A stretch of DNA of 36,760 nt. Origin: Gluconacetobacter entanii (GTDB taxonomy: Bacteria > Pseudomonadota > Alphaproteobacteria > Acetobacterales > Acetobacteraceae). The notes under the pieces are model-generated. The model did not search any database, was not told the origin of the DNA, and worked only from the letters and a program-made list of their open reading frames with translations. Positions within the stretch are counted from its first letter, which is position 1, and every line of letters begins with the position of its first letter. Positions 8,790-16,905 of this stretch are shown in pieces. The DNA lies in assembly GCF_003206495.1 (NCBI RefSeq), contig NZ_NKUF01000029.1:1-36760 (forward strand), given 5' to 3'. The translations under genes and the position numbers were made by a program.

Positions 8790-9041
8790 CATGTTCCTGC
8801 ACGACAGCATCAAGGGCGCGCCTTTTCATCGCCTGCCCTCCCTGCGCTGGCAAGGCCGAAACATCCCCTTCGCATGCGGGCACATGCACGAACCGTCACA
8901 TCTGGCATCTCCATGGCGGGAATCGTTCCGCATCCGGCATACCGCCCCTGCACCAGCAGCACGCAACAGATACTGCCGCCCCCATTCCCATATCGTGCGC
9001 AATATTCCATAATTACCACCGATACCTGCATCAGGACGAAC

Positions 9042-10031
9042 ATGAACAGTTCTCGGGCCCGGTCCCATTCTTCCCTGCTGGCAGGCCTGGGCAATGGCCT
9101 GGCGGCAGGGGCGTGCTGGGGGCTGGTTTTCATCGCCCCGGCCATGATGCCGGATTTCACGGCGCTCCAGTTGGCGACGGTACGCTACCTGATGTACGGT
9201 TTTTTCTCCGTGGCGCTGGTGCTTCCACGCTGGCGGCGACTGGCTGCCTGCATCCCGCAGGGAGGACGCGCGGCACTGCTGGGGCTGGGGCTGACGGGTA
9301 ATCTTGGATATTACATCCTGATTGCCATGGCCGTACGGCTGTGTGGCATCAACATCACCTCCATCATAACCGGCTTCCTGCCCGTGATCGTGGGAATACT
9401 TGGCACGCGGGAGGGGGACAGCCCTGGCCTGCGCAGGCTTGTGCCCTCCATGCTGCTGATGGTCGCAGGAATCAGCCTCACCGCCCTGCAGGCCCTGCAC
9501 GCCCCCGGCGCGGGCACCGACGACCCACGCGTCGATATGGCCCACCTCCTTGGTTTCCTGTGCGCGATCGGGGGATTGGCATCGTGGAGCATCTTCGCCC
9601 TCGCCAATGCCCGCTGGCTCAGGCGGCTGTCGGATACCAGCGCGGGGGACTGGGGGCTGCTGACCGGTGTCGCCACGGGGGTGGAGGCCCTGTTCGTCAT
9701 CCCGTTCGCCTGCCATGGCGCGATGTCCCACCCGCCCTCACGCTGGGTCGCGTTCATTGTGCTGGGCGCGTTCATCGCGCTGGTTTCCTCCCTGCTGGGC
9801 GGGATTTTCTGGAACCGCACCTGCCGCCTCCTGCCCATGACGCTGTGTGGGCAGATGGCGGTGGGCGAAACCCTGTTCGCCCTGTTCTATGGCTGCCTGT
9901 GGACGGGGCGATGGCCCACCGCCATGGAAGGGGCGGCCGTCCTGTTCCTTGTGCTGAGCGTTGTCTGCAGCACGCTTGCCCATGCTCCATCCTCCGCCAG
10001 CAGCGATACATCCCACGCCCCGACAGGCTGA
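9042..10031 (+). CDS. EamA/DMT superfamily inner-membrane transporter
   Basis: The 329-residue protein has about ten hydrophobic helices in two repeats, as expected for the drug/metabolite transporter (RhaT/EamA) fold. The first helix contains GLGNGLAAGACWGLVFIAP, and later helices include GLTGNLGYYILIAMAV, ITSIITGFLPVIVGILG and GLASWSIFALANARWL. Such proteins export amino acids or other small metabolites, and the substrate is not readable. The ATG at 9042 is chosen because AGGA (9033-9036) sits five bases upstream and the hydrophobic region begins directly after. The open frame continues upstream to 8598, but that part is compositionally unlike a membrane protein and lies over the divergent methyltransferase gene. 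Confidence 0.88.
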   Translation: MNSSRARSHSSLLAGLGNGLAAGACWGLVFIAPAMMPDFTALQLATVRYLMYGFFSVALVLPRWRRLAACIPQGGRAALLGLGLTGNLGYYILIAMAVRLCGINITSIITGFLPVIVGILGTREGDSPGLRRLVPSMLLMVAGISLTALQALHAPGAGTDDPRVDMAHLLGFLCAIGGLASWSIFALANARWLRRLSDTSAGDWGLLTGVATGVEALFVIPFACHGAMSHPPSRWVAFIVLGAFIALVSSLLGGIFWNRTCRLLPMTLCGQMAVGETLFALFYGCLWTGRWPTAMEGAAVLFLVLSVVCSTLAHAPSSASSDTSHAPTG

Positions 10032-10044
10032 GCTTCGCTGCGGG

Positions 10045-10983
10045 TCAGGGGCCCTTCGCCTCCGCCGGTGCGGGCGTGGCTGCATGATGCAGGCACCAGC
10101 GCGCGACATCGGCATGCGTTGCAAACCAGACATCGCCACGCGCCCGTGCATGCGCCAGCAGGTCGGCGATGATGCCGATACGGCTGCGATGGCCGCTGAC
10201 ATGCGGATGCAGCGTCAGCAGGAACAGGCCGCCTTCGGCATACGCGCCCTCGAATTCCGCCCGGAAGACCTCCGCCACACCCGAAGGGGGCGTGTACGGG
10301 CGCAGGGCGGAAAACCGTTCGAAATTGAAGTAGATCGCATCGTCGCGTATCCATTCGGGCGGCAGTTCGACAATGCCCGTGGGCCGTCCGTCGGCCAGCA
10401 GTTCATACGGATCGTCATCCGCCATCAGGCTGCTGTCATACAGCAGGCCCATCTGTTCGATGATGGACATGGTATGGACGGAAAAATCCCAGCTTGCGGT
10501 GCGGATACCGACAGGTTCCACACCACTGATATCCGCCAGGACCTCCCGCGCGCGCAGGGACAGGCGCAGTTCATCCTCGGGCGGCAGTTGCGTGTTGCGC
10601 TCATGTATCCATGAATGGATGCCGATTTCATGGCCATCGCCCACCAGCGCCCGGACCTCGTCCGGATACAGCATGGCCGACACGGCGGGGTAGAAGAACG
10701 TTGCCGGGATCCCCGCCTCCTGCAGCAGCCTGCGGATGCGCGGGATGCCACGCCTGCTGCCATACTGGCCCTGGCTGATGCGCATGGGGCTTTCGTCCCC
10801 ATCACGCAGGGGTATCGTCTCATGGTCCGCATCGAACGAGATCGCAAAGGCGCAGCGGGCGCCATCGGGCCAGCGGGTCGGTTGCAGGCTGCGCCCGGCC
10901 CGGACACGGTTGACGATCCCGCGCCAGCGCGCCTCCGGCCAGCGCCAAGGTTCATTCCCGTCCGTCTGGAAAAGTCCTGTCAC
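10045..10983 (-). CDS. Polysaccharide deacetylase-family hydrolase (cyclic imidase/PgdA-like)
   Basis: The 312-residue protein shows the NodB-type carbohydrate esterase 4 fold in its bacterial cyclic-imidase/Helicobacter PgdA-like branch. The metal and catalytic motifs are visible: FDADHE (motif 1 Asp pair), HEIGIHSWIHE (HxxxH-type motif 2), GIRTASWDFS (motif 3) and LTLHPHVSGH (motif 5). There is no signal peptide, so a cytoplasmic amide/imide hydrolase is more likely than a cell-wall deacetylase. The start is a GTG at 10983 with only a weak purine-rich stretch upstream, so the start is uncertain. It is divergent from an amine/amino-acid permease, which supports, without proving, a nitrogen-compound catabolic role. 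PuuE-type allantoinase is a less likely alternative, since its typical motifs are absent. Confidence 0.82.
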   Translation of the reverse strand: MTGLFQTDGNEPWRWPEARWRGIVNRVRAGRSLQPTRWPDGARCAFAISFDADHETIPLRDGDESPMRISQGQYGSRRGIPRIRRLLQEAGIPATFFYPAVSAMLYPDEVRALVGDGHEIGIHSWIHERNTQLPPEDELRLSLRAREVLADISGVEPVGIRTASWDFSVHTMSIIEQMGLLYDSSLMADDDPYELLADGRPTGIVELPPEWIRDDAIYFNFERFSALRPYTPPSGVAEVFRAEFEGAYAEGGLFLLTLHPHVSGHRSRIGIIADLLAHARARGDVWFATHADVARWCLHHAATPAPAEAKGP

Positions 10984-11094
10984 CGTGGCTGCCCCCGTCC
11001 TGCCTGTGTCCCTGCCCGTCCTGCCAGTGATGGCCGGTGACGGCGCAGGCCGCGGCGCTGCATGATCGCCTGCATCGCCGCGATGCCCCTCTCA

Positions 11095-11114
11095 TTACAT
11101 AATGGTAACATAAT
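11095..11114. promoter_or_regulatory. Direct-repeat operator candidate in the permease/hydrolase divergent region
   Basis: TTACATAAT (11095-11103) and TAACATAAT (11106-11114) repeat with an 11-bp period, and CATTA CA TAATG forms an overlapping palindrome. This AT-rich island sits in an otherwise GC-rich divergent promoter region, about 97 bases before the permease start. It is likely a regulator site or -10 region. The binding protein is unknown. Confidence 0.35.
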
Positions 11115-11210
11115 CTGGAATCGGTCCCCGTTATCATGCCACTGTCATCATGGCGGTACGCGCACGCCCGCAGCAAGCCCGCCCCACCCTTCCTCTTCAG
11201 ACCACGGACA

Positions 11211-12635
11211 ATGCCTGCATCCCCCCCTTCTCCCGTCCGGCCTTCACCGCCTTCCCCAGCGCATGCGGGGCCGGTGCACCTGCAGCGGCGGCTGGGCGCC
11301 TTTCACCTGTGGGGGATTGCGGTCGGCCTTGTCATCTCGGGTGAGTATTTCGGCTGGAGCTACGGCTGGGCGGCGGCGGGCACGCTGGGGTTTGTGGTGA
11401 CGACGGTCATGGTCGCGCTGATGTATTCGGCGCTGATCTTCTCCTATACCGAACTGACAACCTCGATCCCGCATGCAGGCGGTCCGTTCGCCTATGTGCT
11501 GGCGGCATACGGGCCGGTACCTGCCTTCATCGCGGGGCTGGCCTCCATCGTGGAACTCGTCTTCGCCCCGCCCGCCATCGCGCTGGCGATCGGTGCGTAC
11601 CTGCATGTGCAGTATCCGCATGTCAGCGCACGCGCGGCGGCTGGCGGGGCCTATGTCGTGTTCATGGCGCTCAACATCGCGGGGGTCAGCATCGCCGCCG
11701 CGTTCGAACTGGTTGTCACCATCGCCGCGATCGCCGAACTCCTCGTCTTCATGGCCGTGGTCGCGCCGGGATTTTCGTGGGCGAACTTCGTCCATGACGG
11801 ATGGGCGGGGTCCGACACGTTCACCCTGCATGCCATCCCCGGCATCCTGGCGGCAGCGCCGTTCGCGATCTGGTTCTTTCTGGCGATCGAAGGGGTGGCC
11901 ATGACGGCGGAGGAAGCGCGCGATCCGCAACGCACCATCCCGATGGCCTATGTCGCGGGCATCGTGACGCTGATGCTGCTGGCCTTTGGCGTCATGGTCA
12001 TGGCCGCAGGCGTGGGTGACTGGAAGGCGCTGGCGAACATCAACGACCCGTTGCCCCAGGCGATGCTCAGCGTCGTCGGACCACGCAGCGGGTATGTCCA
12101 CATGCTGGTCTGGCTGGGGCTGTTCGGTCTTGTCGCGTCGTTTCACGGGACCATCATGGTATATTCGCGCCAGATCTATGCCATGGCGCGCGAAGGCTAC
12201 CTCCCCGCCCTGCTGGGGCGGCTGCATCCACGGTTCGGAACGCCATGGGCCGCGATACTCGCAGGTGGGATGGTCGGGTTCGTGGCGATCTACGGAGACC
12301 GCCACATCACTGTCGGGGGGCAGCCACTGACGGCCGGTATCGTGACCATGTCCGTCTTCGGGGCGCTGACGATGTATGTGCTTGCCATGGGCAGCATGTT
12401 TCGCCTGCGGCGCATGCGGCCGGACCTGCACCGCCCATGGCGCGTGCCGGGATATCCCGTCGTGCCCGGCTTCGCCCTTGTCGCGGCAATACTGTCACTT
12501 CTGGGCATGGCGGCCAGCAATCCGGCGGCCTTTGCCCTCTATGCCGCCATCATGGCGACGGGCGTGGGGCTGTTCGTGCTGGCGCGACGCCACAAACGGC
12601 AGGCGGTGATGGAAAAGGGCGCGGCCATGCACTAA
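11211..12635 (+). CDS. eat: APC-family permease, ethanolamine permease type
   Basis: This 474-residue, roughly 12-helix protein belongs to the amino acid-polyamine-organocation family. The stretch LWGIAVGLVISGEYFGWSYG, then AAGTLGF, TELTTSIPHAGGPFAY and VELVFAPPAIALAIGAYL, is diagnostic of the ethanolamine permease branch. The consensus G(S/E)GI-like first helix motif appears as VISGEYFG, and the helix-6 region is WFFLAIEGVAMTAEEARDP. It would import ethanolamine or a similar amine across the inner membrane. No ethanolamine ammonia-lyase genes are in the window, so the substrate could differ. The ATG at 11211 is preferred over 11136 because the added residues would be a Pro/Arg-rich, non-homologous extension. 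rlmJ follows after 51 bases. Confidence 0.85.
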   Translation: MPASPPSPVRPSPPSPAHAGPVHLQRRLGAFHLWGIAVGLVISGEYFGWSYGWAAAGTLGFVVTTVMVALMYSALIFSYTELTTSIPHAGGPFAYVLAAYGPVPAFIAGLASIVELVFAPPAIALAIGAYLHVQYPHVSARAAAGGAYVVFMALNIAGVSIAAAFELVVTIAAIAELLVFMAVVAPGFSWANFVHDGWAGSDTFTLHAIPGILAAAPFAIWFFLAIEGVAMTAEEARDPQRTIPMAYVAGIVTLMLLAFGVMVMAAGVGDWKALANINDPLPQAMLSVVGPRSGYVHMLVWLGLFGLVASFHGTIMVYSRQIYAMAREGYLPALLGRLHPRFGTPWAAILAGGMVGFVAIYGDRHITVGGQPLTAGIVTMSVFGALTMYVLAMGSMFRLRRMRPDLHRPWRVPGYPVVPGFALVAAILSLLGMAASNPAAFALYAAIMATGVGLFVLARRHKRQAVMEKGAAMH

Positions 12636-12686
12636 CACTCCCTCACCCCACATACGGGGCGGATCAACCTGCGGGACCGACAGAGA

Positions 12687-13541
12687 GTGAATTACAGACA
12701 CAGCTACCATGCTGGCAATTTTGCTGATGTCATGAAACATGTCGTGCTGATGGCGCTGATCGGGGCGCTGCGGCGCAAGCCATCGCCCTTCTGCGTCCTC
12801 GACACGCATGCGGGGATCGGCCTGTATGACCTGTCCGGCGCGCAGGCACAATCCACCGGGGAATGGCGCGAGGGCATCGGCCGCCTGCTGGATGCCCCAG
12901 AGGGGAGCCACCACGCGCCGGACGTGGAAAACTGGCTGGAGGTCATCCGTGCGGTCATGCGCGACGAACAGGCCGGGCGGCTGTCCTATCCCGGCTCCCC
13001 CGCCCTTGTCGCGCGCCTGCTGCGGCCCGGCGACAGCCTGATCTGCTGCGAACTCCACCCCGAGGACCAGCAGGCCCTGCGGCATCTGTTCCGCCATGAC
13101 CGCAATGTCAGCGTGCATGGGCGCGACGGCTACCAGGCCATCACGGCGCTGCTGCCGCCAAAACAGGCCAGGCGCGGACTGGTCTTCATGGACCCGCCAT
13201 TCGAGCAGCCTGATGAATTCCAGCGCCTCGGCACGGCCATCATGACCGCACGCCAGCGTTTTCCCGCGGGTATCGTCGCAGGCTGGTATCCCATCAAGCA
13301 CCGCGCCCCGGTCCGTGCCTTCATCAATGGGCTGAAGGACGCGGGGCAGCGCAAGCTCCTGACGCTTGAACTGACGCTGCGGCCACCGCTTGACCCCTCA
13401 CGCCTCAATGGCAGCGGGATCATCATCGCCAACCCGCCCTTCCGGTTCGAGGAGGAAGCGCGCGGGATCCTGGCGTCGCTGTGCCGCTACCTTGGCGATG
13501 GGGAGGCGGATTTCCACGTTGAATGGGCCGTGCCGGAATAA
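12687..13541 (+). CDS. rlmJ: 23S rRNA (adenine(2030)-N6)-methyltransferase RlmJ
   Basis: The protein starts MNYRHSYHAGNFADVMKHVVL, the hallmark N-terminus of RlmJ (YhiR), which methylates A2030 of 23S rRNA using SAM. The SAM-binding region CVLDTHAGIGLYDL (residues 37-49) and the catalytic DPPFE motif (residues 169-173) are present, as is the family segment YPGSPALVARLLRPGD. The length of 284 residues is normal. The start is a GTG at 12687 with a purine-rich CAGAGAG directly upstream. The conserved first residues leave little doubt about the start. It is a housekeeping gene, possibly co-transcribed with the permease 51 bases upstream. Confidence 0.95.
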   Translation: MNYRHSYHAGNFADVMKHVVLMALIGALRRKPSPFCVLDTHAGIGLYDLSGAQAQSTGEWREGIGRLLDAPEGSHHAPDVENWLEVIRAVMRDEQAGRLSYPGSPALVARLLRPGDSLICCELHPEDQQALRHLFRHDRNVSVHGRDGYQAITALLPPKQARRGLVFMDPPFEQPDEFQRLGTAIMTARQRFPAGIVAGWYPIKHRAPVRAFINGLKDAGQRKLLTLELTLRPPLDPSRLNGSGIIIANPPFRFEEEARGILASLCRYLGDGEADFHVEWAVPE

Positions 13542-13566
13542 GGCGGGAACCGGGGAGACCCCGGCC

Positions 13567-14982
13567 TCATCGCTCCGCCACCGGCGGCATGACATCCGCC
13601 GGCAGGGGGCAGATATAGGGATCCTGCGCCAGACGCTGGGCATGGTCCGCCTTCACACGTTCCAGCAGCGTCGGGCTCTGCAGGACATCACGCGCCGTCG
13701 CGGCCAGCACCTTGGCCATATGGATCATGCCTTTATGCGCAATGCCGCTCTTGCCCTGCGCCGTCATCTGCCATGAATGAAGCTGCGTGCCGATGGCGCA
13801 TGTCGCCCCCCATGCCTGCACCGTAGGCACCGCCCAGCTTACATCCCCCACATCGGTGGAGCCAAAGGGCGGCGGCACGAATTCACGTGGCGCGATCATC
13901 TGGCACAGCGGCGGCGTATCATCGCGCGGGGGCACCCCGGCCGCCAGATAGGCCGCACGGATGTCCTGCGGGCTGAGGGTTTTCTGGATCTCCCGCGCGA
14001 AGTCATAATCCGCCTGTGCATAGGACGGCGGCCCAAGCCGGGTCAGGTTGGCACACAGCGTATCTTCCAGCGGCGTATTGCCCATCAGGTTGGAAACCGC
14101 GCTGACGACCGCTTCCTCCACCGTCGTTTCGGTCATCAGTGTCGCGCCCTGCGCAATCGCACGCACCCGTTCGACCAGTTCACGCAACTGCCGCAGGTCA
14201 TCGGCACGCACGAGATAGCGGATCGTCACCCGTGACTGCACCACGTTGGGCGCCTGTCCCCCCGCATCGATATAGGCATAATGCAGCCGTGCGGTCGATG
14301 GCATGTGTTCGCGCAGGTAATTGGCGCCAATATTCATCAGTTCCGCCGCATCAAGGGCGGAACGGCCCAGATGCGGCGCTGCGGCCGCATGCGACGCCCG
14401 GCCATGGAACGTGAAGTCGATCCGGGTATTGGCCAGTGACGCCGGATAGAACGGCCCCACGATCGACCCGGGATGCCATGACAGCGCGATATCGACATCA
14501 TCGAATACGCCGTCACGCACCATGAAGGTCTTGGCCGCGCCCCCTTCCTCCGCCGGGCAGCCATAATAGCGCACCGTCCCGGGAATTCCCTTCTCCGCCA
14601 TCCAGTTCTTCAGCGCCGCAGCCGCCAGCATCGCGCCACCACCCAGCAGGTTGTGCCCGCAGGCATGGCCGTTCTGCGTCTCCTCAAGGGGGCTGGAACA
14701 CGCCACCCCGGCCTGCTGGCTCAGTCCAGGCAGCGCATCGAATTCGCCAAGGAAGGCGATGACCGGACCGCCTGCACCCGCTTCCCCCATGACGGAGGTG
14801 GGAATTCCCGCAAGGTTGCGCGTGATGCGAAAGCCATTGCGTTCAAGCATCTCACGCTGCGTCTCGACAGAGCGGTACTCGTCATAGGCCAGTTCGGGCG
14901 TATCCCATATGCGGTCGGCAAAATCGCAGAACGCCGCGCCAAGGGCATCCACACCGACCCAGATTTCATCGGCATTTTTCAT
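13567..14982 (-). CDS. abgB: M20-family amidohydrolase, p-aminobenzoyl-glutamate hydrolase subunit B type
   Basis: This 471-residue peptidase M20 protein is close to AbgB. Metal-binding motifs are visible in NGHACGHNLLGGGAM, PAEEGGAAKTFMVRDG, SWHPGS and the C-terminal IGTQLHSWQMTAQGKSGIAHKGM. The dimerisation/lid domain contains FHGRASHAAAAPHLGRSALDA. Family knowledge: AbgA/AbgB cleave p-aminobenzoyl-glutamate, while single-gene relatives cleave other aryl-amino-acid amides. No abgA or abgT is adjacent, so it may act alone on a different amide. The ATG at 14982 has GGGAGGGAAG just upstream and is preferred over the GTG at 14997. It is convergent with rlmJ. Confidence 0.88.
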   Translation of the reverse strand: MKNADEIWVGVDALGAAFCDFADRIWDTPELAYDEYRSVETQREMLERNGFRITRNLAGIPTSVMGEAGAGGPVIAFLGEFDALPGLSQQAGVACSSPLEETQNGHACGHNLLGGGAMLAAAALKNWMAEKGIPGTVRYYGCPAEEGGAAKTFMVRDGVFDDVDIALSWHPGSIVGPFYPASLANTRIDFTFHGRASHAAAAPHLGRSALDAAELMNIGANYLREHMPSTARLHYAYIDAGGQAPNVVQSRVTIRYLVRADDLRQLRELVERVRAIAQGATLMTETTVEEAVVSAVSNLMGNTPLEDTLCANLTRLGPPSYAQADYDFAREIQKTLSPQDIRAAYLAAGVPPRDDTPPLCQMIAPREFVPPPFGSTDVGDVSWAVPTVQAWGATCAIGTQLHSWQMTAQGKSGIAHKGMIHMAKVLAATARDVLQSPTLLERVKADHAQRLAQDPYICPLPADVMPPVAER

Positions 14983-15284
14983 GTTCTTCCCTCCCACCGC
15001 ACACGGCTGGTTTCATATGCATTCCACGCCGGCATCACATATCGACGCCCGACAACGGGCCATACGGCAGGCCATGGAGTTCCCACCCCGCCGGAAGAAC
15101 CATCGTGAAATCCGCGTCCTGATCCCAAGGTCACCACGACACACATCGGCAGACCGGGCCAGAAGACGCGACATTATACATTCCATACCCTGCGTGCCAG
15201 TCGGATGATCGACATCCGTTCCGGCCCGCAGGCCACGCCGGCACGGCTTGACTTCCCCACGGGGGGAAACGCATCCTGCCGCCC
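14983..15284. other. Intergenic region upstream of the fluoride riboswitch, no gene seen
   Basis: This stretch lies between the divergent amidohydrolase and fluoride-antiporter genes. Small open frames exist on both strands, but none has a ribosome-binding site or recognisable sequence. It should hold promoters for both flanking units. I could not assign specific -35/-10 boxes with confidence. Confidence 0.5.
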
Positions 15285-15353
15285 GGCAATGGACTCTGCC
15301 CGGCTTTCCTGCTCGCAAGATGCCAAACCGCCCGCCGGGCTGATGATTCCTAC
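15285..15353 (+). ncRNA. Fluoride riboswitch aptamer (crcB motif)
   Basis: The conserved core is present: an AAACCGCCC segment, a GCCC/GGGC hairpin (15330-15333 with 15337-15340), then CTGATG and TTCCTAC (15340-15353). The 5' element GGCAATGG (15285-15292) replaces the usual GGNGATGG. Its GGCA is exactly complementary to TGCC at 15321-15324, which preserves the aptamer pseudoknot. Helix P1 forms between GGACTC (15291-15296) and GATTCC (15345-15350), with five of six pairs. The order matches the known crcB aptamer. The downstream gene is a CLC-type fluoride antiporter, which is the expected partner. P2 is irregular. The call rests on core sequence, pairing and context. Confidence 0.88.
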
Positions 15354-15383
15354 CTCGCCATCATGGCAGCAGAGGGAGGAATC
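15345..15383 (+). promoter_or_regulatory. Riboswitch expression platform: alternative hairpin masking a ribosome-binding sequence
   Basis: GATTCCTACCTC (15345-15356), the 3' strand of the aptamer, can pair with GAGGGAGGAATC (15372-15383) at 11 of 12 positions. GCCA/TGGC (15357-15360 with 15364-15367) adds an inner helix. The right arm contains GGGAGGA, a strong Shine-Dalgarno match. No T-run follows, so control is more likely translational than by termination. Ligand binding would keep GATTCC in helix P1 and free the site. The nearest in-frame ATG is at 15396. Confidence 0.6.
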
Positions 15384-15494
15384 CGTACAGACGTCATGCG
15401 CCATACCCCACACCCATCCGTCACCACATGCCTGCCGGGGCATTGTCCCCGCAGCCAGGGCACCATTTCCAATTCCGTACAGGCATTTCCATCC

Positions 15495-16831
15495 ATGACC
15501 CTTTCCCGGCTTATCGCGACATCGGTCGCGAACATGCGCGTCATTCTGAAATGGGGCTGCATCCTCGTGCCGATGTCGGCCTGCATTGGTACATTATGTG
15601 CGATATTTCTTTGGCTTCTGGATCAGGTTACAGCCTGCCGGATCGCCCATCCCGGCCTGTTATGGCTGCTGCCACTGGCCGGTGTCGCGGTCGGGTTGGC
15701 CTATCACGCGTTTGGACGGTGTGCCGAAGGCGGCAACAACCTGATCATCGACCAGATCCATGAACCCGGGGGCGGTGTTCCCCTGCGCATGGCGCCCCTT
15801 GTCCTGGTATCAACCGTCATCAGCCACCTGTTCGGGGCCTCCGTCGGCCGCGAAGGCACGGCGGTACAGATCGGCGGCAGTATTGCATCTGGCTTTGGCC
15901 ACCTGTTCCGGCTTGATCCGCATGCCGTGCGGATTATCCTGACATCGGGCATAGCCGCGGGTTTCGGGGCCGTGTTCGGCACCCCTATTGCTGGCGCGAT
16001 CTTCGCGCTTGAGGTCCTGAGCATCGGGCGGATCAATTACAGGCCACTGCTGCCTGCCGCGTTTTCCTCCATTTTTGCCGACTGGGCCTGCCATGGTTGG
16101 GGCATCCACCACACATCCTATCGCGTATCGTTCGCCGGTGCTCCCGACTGGGGCGGCAGCGTTTTCCATATGGCCCCTGTCCTGCTGGCCAAGGTCGGGC
16201 TTGCGGCGGTCTGCTTTGGACTTGCCAGCCTGCTGTTTGCCGAATCCGTTCATCGCTTGGCCCACGTGATCCGCCGCGCCTGCCCTGTTGCGTGGCTGCG
16301 TCCGGCCATCGGGGGCGTCGCAACCATCGCGCTGGTCTGTCTTGTGGGATCGCGTGACTATCTGGGCCTTGGCGTCGTCGCGGCGACGCAGGACGGGGCC
16401 TCGATCGTGAATTTCTTTCACACCGGCAATTATACGTGGAGTTGGCTGTACAAACTGCTGTTCACGGTCGTCGTACTGGCGACGGGATACAAGGGCGGGG
16501 AGGTCACCCCCTGTTCTTTATCGGCGCGGGACTGGGCAATACGCTGTCCGGGCTTCTGGGCGTGCCTGTGGACCTGCTGGCCAGTGTCGGGTTTGTCGCG
16601 GTTTTTGCGGGTGCCGCCAATACGCCATTGGCCTGCACCTTCATGGGGATCGAACTGTTTGGGGCGACCAATATCGTCTATATCGCGACAGGCTGCTTTG
16701 TGGCCTACATATGTTCGGGCCATTCGGGCATCTACCTGTCACAGCGGGTCGGGATCGCGAAACATGCCCATCCCATGATCGTGCCCGACATGCCCCTGCG
16801 TCAGGCCAGGACCGTTTGGGATAAATGGTGA
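15495..16831 (+). pseudogene. CLC-type fluoride/proton antiporter, frameshifted
   Basis: The reading frame matches the fluoride-specific CLC (CLC-F/EriC-F) branch. The F-selective motif is EGGNNLIIDQIHEP, the gating-glutamate loop is SVGREGTAVQIGGS, and the signature GYKGGEVTP is present. After GGEVTP the frame breaks in a C tract at 16507-16511 (five C where six would keep frame). The continuation [21 protein letters not shown] to the stop at 16831 is in the next frame. Restoring one C gives about 445 residues, a normal length. Without it, translation continues out of frame to 16778 and loses the last helices. It could be a true inactivating mutation, a slipping hypermutable tract or a sequencing error. 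ATG 15495 agrees with family N-termini. ATG 15396, nearer the ribosome-binding sequence controlled by the riboswitch, is an in-frame alternative. Confidence 0.85.
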
Positions 16832-16855
16832 GTATTTTTCCAAAAAATCCCTCAA

Positions 16856-16886
16856 TAATGTCGCCTTTTTAAAAAAGGCGACATTA
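16856..16886. terminator. Perfect palindrome between convergent genes
   Basis: TAATGTCGCCTTTTT (16856-16870) is perfectly complementary to AAAAAGGCGACATTA (16872-16886) with one base between. It lies between the frameshifted antiporter gene (+) and the ester hydrolase gene (-), where a bidirectional terminator is expected. The A/T tracts are inside the arms rather than outside, so it is not a textbook terminator. Its function is inferred from position. Confidence 0.5.
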
Positions 16887-16905
16887 CGGAGCAGAAGATC
16901 CAGCC

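Noticed and set aside
8598-9041. N-terminal extension of the EamA transporter frame
   Set aside because: The 148 extra residues are Arg/Pro-rich, overlap the divergent methyltransferase gene, and the ATG at 9042 has a good ribosome-binding site at the start of the first helix.
10045-10983. PuuE-type allantoinase
   Set aside because: It shares the superfamily, but the typical PuuE N-terminal signature is absent and no ureide genes are nearby.
11244-12431. Minus-strand open frame of 395 codons
   Set aside because: It is antisense to the ethanolamine-type permease, and its His/Arg/Asp-rich product is typical of a shadow of membrane-protein codons.
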